Source: Lentisphaera sp. (GTDB lineage Bacteria; Verrucomicrobiota; Lentisphaeria; Victivallales; GWF2-50-93). From it: 7,738 nt of DNA. Of this stretch, positions 1 through 6,633 are shown in pieces. Both the position numbers and the translations under genes were made by a program. Positions within the stretch are counted from its first letter, which is position 1. Every line of letters starts with the position of its first letter. Location: contig DYMC01000113.1 in NCBI GenBank assembly GCA_020721745.1, positions 1 to 7,738 on the forward strand, read 5' to 3'. The notes below the pieces were generated by a model that was not told the origin of the DNA, did not search any database, and worked only from the letters and a program-made list of their open reading frames with translations.

Positions 1-69
1 ACGCGTTGAAAAACAAACAAGGATGATGGCCAAAAAGACCATCACGGAATCAGGATTTAAGTGAACAAT

Positions 70-74
70 GGAGG
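70..74 (+). promoter_or_regulatory. Ribosome binding site of the pseudopilin-like gene
   Basis: GGAGG ends 6 bases before the ATG at 81. It supports that start over the internal in-frame ATG at 171, which has no comparable purine-rich sequence before it. Confidence 0.7.
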
Positions 75-80
75 TGTAGG

Positions 81-941
81 ATGGACAGATATCTTAAAAG
101 ATTAAAACAGGGAAACTGGCAAGTACGGCATTACGGTCAAACTGGGAAGCTGTTAAACCGTTGTACGGCAATGCCATCTTGCCGTAAGCGTTTCACACTT
201 ATAGAACTCTTAGTTGTAATAACGATAATATCGATTCTGGCGGCATTGCTTCTTCCCGCCCTTAAGGCATCGAAGGACATGGCTCGCAACATATTATGTA
301 TGAACAATGAAAAGCAGATGGGACTTTCACTGGCAATGTACGCACAGGATTATAACGGATATCTTCCAGCTCTCGTTTATTATTCTGGCGGGTCCTACAA
401 CGACGGCAGGGACAATCCGTGGGATTACGTGCTTTTCCCTTATCTTGATATTAGCAGCCTCAGCGGAAAGATAGATGCGTTTCGCTGTCCGCGCGATACA
501 TCGGACAGAATGGGTGGGCCGTTGCGTCCACAGTCCTATATATACAACTCGAACTCCCAGCCTAGCGATGCGTCAGAGCCCTGGCCTTGGGCTTTGTCGC
601 CGGCTAAGAAGCAGGTGTCCAGCATCAAGAACCCGTCCCGCTTGCTTATCATTGTCTGCGGGGGCAACATCTGGCAGAATCTTACGTCAGAGAACAGACC
701 GACTGTTGCGCTTACTAGCAAGTGGGGAATAGGATTCGCCTTTACGCATTATGAGCCATGGGGCGACACCATGACCATGTATTTCGACCACAACAGAGGT
801 TCGAACTATCTGATGGTGGACGGACATGTCGAACCTCTTAAAAACATCGAAATGTACGGTTATTGGCAGCAACCGTTTGGGGTCAAGCCCAGTCAGACGA
901 GATGGTGCAACAGGCTCACGGTCGGTACTGACGTTGAATGA
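81..941 (+). CDS. Pseudopilin-like H-X9-DG protein (type II secretion / type IV pilin N-terminus)
   Basis: This 286-residue protein has a type IV pilin-like N-terminus. A basic leader of about 37 residues is followed by FTLIELLVV (from residue 38), with the usual glutamate at mature position 5 (E42) and a hydrophobic helix to about residue 60. Near the C-terminus H237, nine residues and D247-G248 form the H-X9-DG signature of prepilin-type processing-associated proteins. C73 (LCMNN) and C136 (FRCPRD) are cysteines commonly seen in this family. The residue before the predicted cleavage point is R37, not the glycine of classical prepilins, and the leader is long. The ATG at 81 is preferred because of its GGAGG; an ATG at 171 would leave a 7-residue leader. 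Such proteins are probably anchored in or exported across the inner membrane. Their specific role is unknown, and they occur in large paralogous sets in Lentisphaerota and Planctomycetota. The neighbouring secreted protein suggests a cell-surface or polysaccharide-related setting, which is inference. Confidence 0.9.
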   Translation: MDRYLKRLKQGNWQVRHYGQTGKLLNRCTAMPSCRKRFTLIELLVVITIISILAALLLPALKASKDMARNILCMNNEKQMGLSLAMYAQDYNGYLPALVYYSGGSYNDGRDNPWDYVLFPYLDISSLSGKIDAFRCPRDTSDRMGGPLRPQSYIYNSNSQPSDASEPWPWALSPAKKQVSSIKNPSRLLIIVCGGNIWQNLTSENRPTVALTSKWGIGFAFTHYEPWGDTMTMYFDHNRGSNYLMVDGHVEPLKNIEMYGYWQQPFGVKPSQTRWCNRLTVGTDVE

Positions 942-1006
942 TGGGCGCCTTCTCGTTTCAACTTTTGTAACCGACTCAATAATTTGAAACCCAAAACAAA
1001 ACATAA

Positions 1007-1013
1007 AAGGGGG
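1007..1013 (+). promoter_or_regulatory. Ribosome binding site that decides the start at 1022
   Basis: AAGGGGG lies 8 bases before the ATG at 1022. It is only 2 bases before the in-frame TTG at 1016, too close to serve it, so ATG 1022 is taken as the start. Confidence 0.7.
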
Positions 1014-1021
1014 ACTTGAAG

Positions 1022-1684
1022 ATGAGTTCAAGCAACGGACTGTTTCATGATCGGATTCGTGAGCGCCATTTATTTGTGTCGAGGACGGAGCTAACTTTTA
1101 TCATACTGTGCATGGAGGCTTGCAGCCTCCTTGCAGCACTGTCAGGCTCGGCGCAGGACAATGCGACAAACGTGAATATCGCCACCAATGGGTCGTTCGA
1201 ACAGGAAAAAAACGAGGCGGGAAAATCCAACCCTGAGGGATGGGGCTTTTTCGGTACGACAAATACTGTTACGGGGGCTTATATGATGGAGGGTCAGCAG
1301 GTACATTCGGGCAAGAAAGGGGTATGTATCACCATAGCAAAGGACACACCGACGGGCACCGATGCATATGGAATGTGGCTTTCTGGCTTTTCTGAAGTCA
1401 AACCTGGCATGGCGTATTCCATCGAGGCCTGGATCAGGACGGCGGAATGCACCGGTAAAGGTGCCTGGATCTGGATCCTCGGATATGCGGAGAAAGGCGG
1501 GGAGGTCAGAGGTGCCGGCGAAATAAAAGATCCCTCGCTGTTCTTTTCGGGCACCCAGGATTGGAGGGAATGGTCGACATCCGTATTGATTGACAGGAAC
1601 GTTCATTGGCTGCGAATTGCCTGTCGTCTGGATGGGGCAGGGACTGCCTCGTTTGACGATGTGGTTGTCTCGAAAATAGAGTAG
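1022..1684 (+). CDS. Secreted beta-sandwich protein, carbohydrate-binding-module-like
   Basis: This 220-residue protein has a signal peptide with an unusually long charged n-region (about 23 residues), a hydrophobic core at about 24-42, and a likely cleavage after GSA (41-44). No lipobox is visible. The mature part is one domain. It opens with NGSFE (56-60) and PEGW (71-74), continues with HSGKKGVCI (95-103) and YSIEAWIRT (132-140), and closes with GTASFDDVVVSKI (207-219). This order of strands is the pattern of CBM4/9-type galactose-binding-like jelly rolls, which bind glycans outside the cytoplasm. No catalytic domain is attached, so a stand-alone binding or surface protein is the best description. 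It starts 80 bases after the pseudopilin-like gene on the same strand and may be co-transcribed with it. An AT-rich hairpin (ACAAAT at 1687-1692, ATTTGT at 1699-1704) follows the stop, but it lacks a clear T-run. The fold assignment is moderately sure; the ligand is unknown. Confidence 0.72.
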   Translation: MSSSNGLFHDRIRERHLFVSRTELTFIILCMEACSLLAALSGSAQDNATNVNIATNGSFEQEKNEAGKSNPEGWGFFGTTNTVTGAYMMEGQQVHSGKKGVCITIAKDTPTGTDAYGMWLSGFSEVKPGMAYSIEAWIRTAECTGKGAWIWILGYAEKGGEVRGAGEIKDPSLFFSGTQDWREWSTSVLIDRNVHWLRIACRLDGAGTASFDDVVVSKIE

Positions 1685-1711
1685 GGACAAATCATCAAAT
1701 TTGTTATAAGA

Positions 1712-1886
1712 GGTAATTGCAAAACTCTTTTCGCAGGCATGCAACACGTGATTTCTTACGTGTCAAGAGCATGCCCCCGCCAGCCCTTTGGTGGCGGGCA
1801 AGCTCGCCTCTGAAGGGGGCGCGCCCCGATGCCCTATCGGAATCGGGATCACGAGACTTGTGCGTCCGGAGTTTTGCAATTGGCTC
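1712..1886 (-). repeat. Modular palindromic element, copy 1 (inverted orientation)
   Basis: This is a 175-bp copy of the dispersed element, in reverse orientation to copies 2 and 3. Its terminal inverted sequences are AATTGCAAAACTC (1715-1727) and GAGTTTTGCAATT (1869-1881), with the outer ends GGT and GGCTC matching the outer ends of the other copies. It shares with copy 3 the end cassette that carries CACGTGATTTCTTACGTG (1745-1762). The rest of its core differs: it holds a CCCGCCA/TGGCGGG hairpin (1776-1798), a perfect GGGGCGCGCCCC palindrome (1815-1826) and a CCCGAT/ATCGGG hairpin (1825-1847). No clean target duplication is visible. It lies in the 429-bp gene-free spacer between convergent genes. 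It encodes no plausible protein. Confidence 0.85.
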
Positions 1887-1974
1887 TGAGGAAGATACAT
1901 AGAGCAAAACAAGCCATCGCGGAGCAAAAATGACAGCCGCCGGAGTTATTTATAGTTATTTGAAATACATGACA

Positions 1975-2006
1975 CTAGCCCGTTTTTCGCGCGAAAAACG
2001 GGCTAG
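1975..2006. terminator. Perfect 32-bp palindrome, possible bidirectional terminator
   Basis: CTAGCCCGTTTTTCGC (1975-1990) is followed directly by its exact reverse complement (1991-2006). It sits between the convergent secreted-protein gene and epmA, where a shared terminator would be expected. There is no T-run beyond the stem; the only T5 is inside the arm. Its T5-CG-A5 centre with a GC-rich base resembles the hairpin cassette inside copies 2 and 3 of the dispersed element, so it may instead be a stand-alone relative of that cassette. Confidence 0.5.
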
Positions 2007-2113
2007 GAATGGACGCGAGTATCCGGGCTATGATCTCCTTGCTTGAGGCTCTGTTGCCGCCGGCGGCCATCTTCGCCTTTTGCGGTGCGGATCGCCCGCA
2101 TCCGTTCTGTTTT

Positions 2114-3043
2114 TCAGATCTTCACTTCGTCCAGCGATCTAGCGTCTGACAGTATCATCATGAGGCGGTCCATCCCCATCGCGCAGCCTGCGGATCTTGG
2201 GATTCCGGCGGAGACTGCGTCCTCGAAGATTTTGCATTCCCGGTATTTCTTCATCCCCATCGAGGCGCGTTTTTCCGCCGTATCGTTCATCACCCTGCGA
2301 ATTTCGCAACTGTCGTCGAGTTCGCTGTATGTGTTTGCGATCTCTATTCCGGCGACGTAAAGTTCCCACCTGTCGGCTACGGACGGGTCGCTGGCGGAGA
2401 GATTCGCATATGCCCTGAATTCCGCCGGGTAGCCGGTCAGGACGCACGGCCTGTCCTTTGGCAATGCCGGCTCTATTCTCTCGACAAGGTCCATCTCGAA
2501 GCGGTTTTTTCCAACGGAATCGGCCATGTCCACCCCTGCGAATTTCGCAAAGGCCTTTTTCAAGGGGATTATCTCCCATTCTCCGTCGAGAGCGATGGAT
2601 GTTCCGCCGTATTTGATTCTGGTCGCCCCTGTCGTAGTTTTAGCGGCGCGGACCAGGAGGTCCTTTGTGAACGGGATCAAATCTGCGGACGATGCTCCCG
2701 CCTGATACCATTCGAGCATGGTGAACTCCTCGCGATGGAGCCTGCCCTTCTCCTCCCGCCTGAAGCATGGTCCGATCTCGAATATCCTGTCGTATCCGGC
2801 GGCGAGGCATGCCTTGAGCAAGGGTTCGTGGGAGGTCCTCAGGAAGCCGTTTTCCGTGGAAATCGCCTCGATGTGGGCTTCGGGAAGAGGGGAGTCGAGC
2901 AAAAGTGGTGTTTCCAACTCGAGGAACCCCCTTTCCATGAGGAAGCTCCTGATGGAGCCGATCAGCAGGCTTCTCTTGAGCAGAACCCGCTTCAGGCCTT
3001 CGATGCGCCTGATCGAATCAGGCTTTGTTGACTCTTTCGGCAT
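2114..3043 (-). CDS. epmA: Elongation factor P--(R)-beta-lysine ligase (EpmA/PoxA/GenX, lysyl-tRNA synthetase-like)
   Basis: EpmA attaches beta-lysine to a conserved lysine of EF-P, in an ATP-dependent reaction derived from class II lysyl-tRNA synthetase chemistry. The 309 residues contain only the synthetase catalytic core, without the N-terminal anticodon-binding OB domain of LysRS. Numbered from the Met at 3043, motif 1 is at about 40-46 (FLELETP). Motif 2 is at 94-113, with FRREE and EFTMLEWY. EIANTYSEL at 234-242 matches the substrate-pocket segment of EpmA, and motif 3 is GCAMGMDRL at 286-294. Length is close to E. coli EpmA (325). The frame also reads up to a TTG at 3064, but the ATG at 3043 is the likelier start. 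It overlaps the end of efp by 26 bases, with no strong ribosome binding site, so translational coupling is likely. Lying directly after its substrate gene strongly supports the call. EpmB, which makes the beta-lysine, is not in the window. Confidence 0.92.
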   Translation of the reverse strand: MPKESTKPDSIRRIEGLKRVLLKRSLLIGSIRSFLMERGFLELETPLLLDSPLPEAHIEAISTENGFLRTSHEPLLKACLAAGYDRIFEIGPCFRREEKGRLHREEFTMLEWYQAGASSADLIPFTKDLLVRAAKTTTGATRIKYGGTSIALDGEWEIIPLKKAFAKFAGVDMADSVGKNRFEMDLVERIEPALPKDRPCVLTGYPAEFRAYANLSASDPSVADRWELYVAGIEIANTYSELDDSCEIRRVMNDTAEKRASMGMKKYRECKIFEDAVSAGIPRSAGCAMGMDRLMMILSDARSLDEVKI

Positions 3044-3584
3044 AGAGTCCAGTGCGGGTGTCAATCTTTATCATGTCCCCCTCGTTTATGAAGAGGGGCA
3101 CGTTGAGCTCGTAGCCGTTGTCTATCTTCGCCGGCTTCATCACGTTCGTCGCCGTGTCGCCGCGCGCCCCGGGCTCCGTGTAGACGACCTTTTTCTCGAT
3201 GAAAACCGGAAGGGTGATGTCTATGGGCTGTCCGTTGAAGAGGAGCACCTTGCATTCGGCGTTCTCTATCAGAAAGTATGCCTTGTCGCCGAGCTTGTCC
3301 CTGCCTATCCTCAGCTCCTCGAATGTCTCGTTGTCGCTGAAGACGAAGGTGTCCCCGTCCTGGTATGAATACATGAGCTCGCGCTCCTCGAGGTCGGGCT
3401 TGCCTATCTTGTCAACTGGCCTATAGGTCCTCTCCATCGTGGAGCCGTTGATCAGATTCTTCACCCTGCAGCGATACAGCGCCGTGCCCTTGCCGGGCTT
3501 GCAGAACTCGAACTCGGTGATCGTATAGGGCTGGCCGTCTATCTCGATCTTCAGCCCCTTCCTCAGGTCGGATGCATTGAACAT
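3018..3584 (-). CDS. efp: Elongation factor P
   Basis: EF-P binds the ribosome next to the P-site tRNA and relieves stalling at consecutive prolines. The 188 residues match the usual length and the three-domain beta-barrel layout. The N-terminal KOW-like domain carries the loop KPGKGTA (29-35), in which K32 aligns with E. coli K34, the site modified by EpmA. The middle and C-terminal OB domains show DGDTFVFSDNETFEEL (76-91), LFNGQPIDITLP (114-125) and VPLFINEGDMIKIDTRTG (162-179). A lysine at this position, followed immediately by epmA, indicates beta-lysylation rather than rhamnosylation, which uses arginine. The start ATG has GGAG 6 bases upstream (3591-3594). The 63-base gap after the transporter gene contains a plausible own promoter. 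Confidence 0.97.
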   Translation of the reverse strand: MFNASDLRKGLKIEIDGQPYTITEFEFCKPGKGTALYRCRVKNLINGSTMERTYRPVDKIGKPDLEERELMYSYQDGDTFVFSDNETFEELRIGRDKLGDKAYFLIENAECKVLLFNGQPIDITLPVFIEKKVVYTEPGARGDTATNVMKPAKIDNGYELNVPLFINEGDMIKIDTRTGLYAERVNKA

Positions 3585-3617
3585 GGGATTCTCCGGTTTT
3601 TAAGGTTCAGGGCGCGT

Positions 3618-3645
3618 AATCTACAGCGAAATCCGCGCATTTCAA
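3618..3645 (-). promoter_or_regulatory. Candidate sigma70-type promoter for efp-epmA
   Basis: Read on the minus strand, TTGAAA (3640-3645) and TAGATT (3618-3623) are separated by 16 bases, about 34 bases before the efp start. The -10 box matches only 4 of 6 consensus positions, and the -35 overlaps the last codons and stop of the transporter gene, so this is moderate evidence. Confidence 0.42.
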
Positions 3646-3647
3646 GA

Positions 3648-4805
3648 TTATTCGTCCTTTTTCAGCAGACAGAGCGTCGAGGCCGCGATGGATGCTGTGC
3701 CAAGCACGGCCAGGGAAAGCATGGGGCTGCCGACCGACGAGGCGGCGGCGGACGAGGCGGCGAGCTTTTCCGCGGCGAGCCCGGCGACCGGTCCGGCCAC
3801 GAATCCCGCCCCTATGACGCTCTCGTGCGATCCGCCCGCCCCGACCCTCGCGTTGCCGATGAACATGGCGTAGAAAAGCGCCGCGTAGTATGCAGCCGCC
3901 GCGGACGCCCCCAGGACGATCTCGCCGACGATTATCATCTTCACCGATCCTGCGAGCATGCAGATGGCAAATCCGGCGGCGAGGGCTGGAGAGCAGGATG
4001 CCAGCAATGCCCTGCTCCCGTGCCAGCAGTGGGTGCGGGACATGAAAGCGAAGACCGATATGCGCGACACGTCCAGGAAGCCGGCGATGAAGCTGGCCGA
4101 GTCCACCGAGATTCCAAGTTCCTTGAGATGTCTGGGCAGGAGCGAGCTCAGAAGCTGGATAAGGCAGTATGAGAAGAACATGGACCATCTTGATGAAAAG
4201 AGCAGCCGGACTGCGCCGGGAATTCTCTCTCCCGGATCGTCCTGTTCGGACGGCGAATGGTCCGAAAGGGGAATGTCCCGCGGAAAGAGGAAGGCCGGCA
4301 GCAGCGACAGAAGCACGCCGGCGGACACGAAGATGAAAATTCCCGGCCCGCTCGCCGAGATGATCCAGCCGGAAGCCCAGACGGCCAGAGGAACCGCGCC
4401 GCTCCAGCAGATGTTGTATATGCCTATTGACGATGATGCCTTCTTCCTGTCCAGGCCTGCGCTGGCGTAGCTCTCGGCGAACGGCCATGTCATGCCGTTC
4501 GCAAGCGCGAAGATGGAGAAGAGAAAGCACAAGGCCAGGAACGAATGATGGAAATAGCAGAGCAAGGACGAGAGCATCTGCATTCCGACGAGAAAAAGCG
4601 TGGACGCCCTGGAGGAAAACCTCTTGCTGGAATGATGCGAAAGCTGGGCACCGAGCACATACGCCATCCCCGAGACAAGAGCCAGAACTAGGTTCTGCCC
4701 GTCGCTCATCCCCAGCCGGTAGCTGGTGAGGAAAAACAGTCCTCTGACCATAACCGTGACAAAAAAACTCAGGATGAATGCGAAAATATATACCTTGACG
4801 CGCAT
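3648..4805 (-). CDS. Major facilitator superfamily (MFS) transporter
   Basis: This 385-residue integral membrane protein has about 12 predicted membrane helices. The first six lie at about 5-28, 37-55, 68-86, 88-112, 127-149 and 153-174. A charged cytoplasmic loop follows (175-205, with SEQDDPGER). The second six are at about 206-224, 235-255, 266-286, 289-316, 326-344 and 361-381. This 6+6 arrangement and length fit the MFS. The segment GSHESVIGAGFVAGPVAG (325-342) resembles the glycine-rich helix-11 region of MFS exporters. The substrate cannot be deduced, and no partner gene points to one. The ATG at 4805 has only a weak TTGGA before it. Its promoter would have to lie in the 343-bp spacer holding element copy 2. 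It is followed after 63 bases by efp and may read through into it. Confidence 0.82.
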   Translation of the reverse strand: MRVKVYIFAFILSFFVTVMVRGLFFLTSYRLGMSDGQNLVLALVSGMAYVLGAQLSHHSSKRFSSRASTLFLVGMQMLSSLLCYFHHSFLALCFLFSIFALANGMTWPFAESYASAGLDRKKASSSIGIYNICWSGAVPLAVWASGWIISASGPGIFIFVSAGVLLSLLPAFLFPRDIPLSDHSPSEQDDPGERIPGAVRLLFSSRWSMFFSYCLIQLLSSLLPRHLKELGISVDSASFIAGFLDVSRISVFAFMSRTHCWHGSRALLASCSPALAAGFAICMLAGSVKMIIVGEIVLGASAAAAYYAALFYAMFIGNARVGAGGSHESVIGAGFVAGPVAGLAAEKLAASSAAASSVGSPMLSLAVLGTASIAASTLCLLKKDE

Positions 4806-4856
4806 TTAATTCCAATGGTGAAGATGATTTTAAAACTCTGCATTCGGGGTAAATCC

Positions 4857-5082
4857 GTTGGAGTTCACAACTTTAGTTGTGTATTATTATCAACAAGATA
4901 CACAACTGAGCCAATTGCAAAACTCCGGACGCGCAAGCGCGTCCCTCCATTTTTACGCCGATTTTTCGCAAAATCGGCGTGGAGGGGCATGCTTGTCGTG
5001 AGATCCCGAGCCCAAAGGGCCTCGGAGCCATGCCCGCGAAAAGAGTTTTGCAATTACCACAACTGGAACTGTGAACTTCAAC
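4857..5082. repeat. Imperfect palindrome split by element copy 2
   Basis: The left arm is 4857-4883 and the loop 4884-4898. The right arm is in two pieces, 4899-4907 and 5065-5082. Joining the pieces (removing 4908-5064, that is copy 2 plus one direct repeat) gives a 69-bp palindrome with 27-bp arms matching at 22 positions. The outer part, GTTGGAGTTCACA, resembles the start of the hairpin at 7495. It lies downstream of the tpiA operon and upstream of the transporter gene, so it may once have been a terminator or a regulatory hairpin. Confidence 0.7.
4908..5058 (+). repeat. Modular palindromic element, copy 2, with flanking direct repeat
   Basis: This 151-bp copy is bounded by GAGCC and ATTACC. 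Terminal inverted sequences are at 4913-4925 and 5043-5055. The first 85 bases match copy 3 except for one A in a run, and the last 31 bases are identical to copy 3. Between them lies a cassette unlike copy 3, with a CCGAGCCC/GGGCCTCGG hairpin (5006-5025) related to one in copy 1. CACAACT precedes the element (4901-4907) and recurs at its far end (5058-5064); the first C of the second repeat doubles as the last base of the element, so the duplication is 6 or 7 bases. It encodes no plausible protein. Confidence 0.9.
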
Positions 5083-5101
5083 GTTGAAATCAGCTCATCG
5101 A

Positions 5102-5119
5102 GGCAATTTAAAAATTGCC
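5102..5119 (-). terminator. Candidate terminator hairpin after the tpiA-secG-dehydrogenase operon
   Basis: GGCAATTT (5102-5109) and AAATTGCC (5112-5119) form a perfect 8-bp stem with a 2-base centre, beginning 29 bases after the dehydrogenase stop. It has no T-run beyond the stem on the minus strand, so function as an intrinsic terminator is uncertain. Confidence 0.4.
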
Positions 5120-5148
5120 CCGGTGAAAAAGCCGATTGTCTCCAAAAA

Positions 5149-6159
5149 TCAGGATATTATCGGGGTTATGAACGTTCCGGTTCTCAGGAAACTCCCCAGA
5201 TTCTCCGCCGTCCTCTGCGATTTTCGCAGCACCGACTCCTCTGTGTTGAAGGCGTTGTGCGGCGTGAGGATGAACGATGGATTCTTCTTCATTTCAAGCA
5301 GGGCCCGGACCTCCGCCGCGGACTCTCCCTCGAGACCCGCGGGGTCCAGACCGTCGCGGAGCACCGCGGCAAGTTCCTTCTCGCAGTTGTATACGTCGAG
5401 GCCCGCACCGGACAATATCCCTTTTTCGACAAGCTCCAGGATATCCCTGGCCGGCGAGACTTCGCCGCGGCCGACGTTCACGAAGATCGCCCCTTTCGGC
5501 GCGGCCGAGAGCGCATGGGCACCCAGCATTCCCCTGGTCAGCCTGGTCAATGGCAGGGCGCATGCTATTATTTCCGAACGCGCGATCGCCTCGGGGAGCG
5601 GCAGATAGCGGAGACCATATATCCTCTTCAACCCGGGATTCTCCGCTACGTCCACTCCGACAAAGTCCATCTTGAGCCCGGCGGCAATGTCCACTATCTG
5701 CGACCCTATCCGTCCGACGCCTACCACCGCGATGCTGCGCCCCTTGACTTCGCGCCCGGTGAGCCCATCCCTGTGGAACGACCCGAAAGCCTTGCTCTGC
5801 ACAGGCAGCTTGCGCAACAGGCATGTCCACAGCATCATGGCGTGCTCGGCCACCGCCCTGGCGGCGTAGTCGGGAAGATATGCCGACGCTATTTTTGCCG
5901 AATTCCGGGAGAGATAGTCTGCAATGTGGTCGTAGCCGGTTGACCGCGTGATGATGCCTTCGAGCTTTCGCGCCCAGGAATCGGGGATCCTGGACTGCGT
6001 GCGCATGCTGATGATCGGAGCCGCCGGAGGCTCTCCGGCCTTGTGCTCCTCCTGGATGGTCTTCCAAGTGAAGAAATATTCATGTCCGGACGGTAGGAAC
6101 TTTCGAAGCTGCAGCTCCTCCTCCTCGAACGCCTCGTAGAAAGCCGCGGAGAAGCTCAT
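5149..6159 (-). CDS. NAD-dependent D-isomer-specific 2-hydroxyacid dehydrogenase
   Basis: This 336-residue enzyme would reduce 2-ketoacids to D-2-hydroxyacids, or the reverse, with NAD(H) in the cytoplasm. The Rossmann signature is GVGRIG (147-152), with D170 as the adenosine-ribose acidic residue that favours NAD over NADP. The catalytic triad of the family is present: R231 in NVGRGEV, E260 (five residues after D255 in LDVYNCE) and H301 in TPHNAF. TRSTGYDHI (71-79) matches the substrate-loop segment. The stretch of about 40 residues between E260 and H301 is long, as in D-lactate dehydrogenases, but the substrate (lactate or another 2-hydroxyacid) is not certain. It is the last gene of the tpiA operon; its ATG overlaps the secG stop in an ATGA, implying translational coupling. 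Confidence 0.88.
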   Translation of the reverse strand: MSFSAAFYEAFEEEELQLRKFLPSGHEYFFTWKTIQEEHKAGEPPAAPIISMRTQSRIPDSWARKLEGIITRSTGYDHIADYLSRNSAKIASAYLPDYAARAVAEHAMMLWTCLLRKLPVQSKAFGSFHRDGLTGREVKGRSIAVVGVGRIGSQIVDIAAGLKMDFVGVDVAENPGLKRIYGLRYLPLPEAIARSEIIACALPLTRLTRGMLGAHALSAAPKGAIFVNVGRGEVSPARDILELVEKGILSGAGLDVYNCEKELAAVLRDGLDPAGLEGESAAEVRALLEMKKNPSFILTPHNAFNTEESVLRKSQRTAENLGSFLRTGTFITPIIS

Positions 6160-6629
6160 TTCTTTTCAGAGGGCTGCGCGGGGTGGTCTGCAGGTTCGGT
6201 CCTGGGGGCCTCCGGAGCGGCGGCCTTCTTCACCGCCTCCGCACCGACGGCAGCCTTTCCGGCTCCGGCGGTGGCTTCGTCCGCCAGCTTGCCGGCCAGC
6301 TCCCCTTCGCTGGTCGCCGTCTTGACATTTTCCGCTGCCTTCGCGGGGGCTTCTTTCACCGCCAGCTCCCTGTCAACTATGTCCCTCGGCTGGGCCCTGT
6401 GGCCTATGATTATCGCAAGCGCCAGCGTGATCGAAAGAAAGAGAACGGAGAAGATAACCGTCAGCTTCGCGAGATGTCCGCCAGTGTGGGCGCCAAACAC
6501 AGTCTCGCCGACTCCGCCGAAAGAGGAGCCAAGAGCACCCTCCTTCGACTGCTGGACCAGCACCAGCGCGATGATGATAAGGGCGACGAACACATCGGCC
6601 GCCATCAGAAGAGTTATAAGGGTCTGCAT
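6156..6629 (-). CDS. secG: Protein-export membrane protein SecG with extended C-terminus
   Basis: SecG is the small accessory subunit of the SecYEG translocon in the inner membrane. The 157 residues begin with the first membrane helix (about 5-25). The conserved cytoplasmic loop follows, with LVQQSKEGALGSSFGG (24-39) and ETVFG (42-46), then the second helix (about 53-75). Both helices and the loop are typical. Beyond residue 80 there is an Ala/Glu/Lys/Pro-rich, probably disordered tail of about 75 residues, so the protein is longer than E. coli SecG (110). The gene begins 4 bases after the tpiA stop, with a weak GGGTG ahead of it inside tpiA, and its stop overlaps the dehydrogenase start. Linkage of secG to a glycolytic gene such as tpiA is widespread in bacteria. 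Confidence 0.95.
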   Translation of the reverse strand: MQTLITLLMAADVFVALIIIALVLVQQSKEGALGSSFGGVGETVFGAHTGGHLAKLTVIFSVLFLSITLALAIIIGHRAQPRDIVDRELAVKEAPAKAAENVKTATSEGELAGKLADEATAGAGKAAVGAEAVKKAAAPEAPRTEPADHPAQPSEKK

Positions 6630-6633
6630 GTTT

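Noticed and set aside
25..43. GATGGCC/GACCATC hairpin with A5 loop before the first gene
   Set aside because: Seven-base arms with one mismatch and no T-run; not distinguishable from chance.
2..64. Open frame of 20 codons ending in TGA at 62-64, possibly the tail of an upstream gene
   Set aside because: Too short to recognise; nothing besides the lack of stop codons supports it, and a frame this short is easily open by chance.
955..990. GTTTCAA/TTGAAAC inverted repeat between the first two genes, using the same 7-mer as the copy 3 duplication
   Set aside because: The 22-base loop and short arms make it weak, and this AT-rich 7-mer recurs in the window, so the match is not informative.
1930..2046. 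38-codon open frame with GGAG 5 bases before its ATG
   Set aside because: It reads straight through the perfect palindrome at 1975-2006 and has no recognisable features; the purine-rich sequence may be coincidence.
2056..2100. GCCGCCGGCGGC palindrome and TGCGG/CCGCA hairpin just after epmA
   Set aside because: Short GC-rich palindromes are expected in this composition; no T-run to make a terminator.
3607..4815. 402-codon open frame overlapping the transporter in another frame
   Set aside because: The translation is arginine-rich and low in structure, typical of the shadow of a GC-rich gene; the 385-residue frame gives 12 membrane helices.
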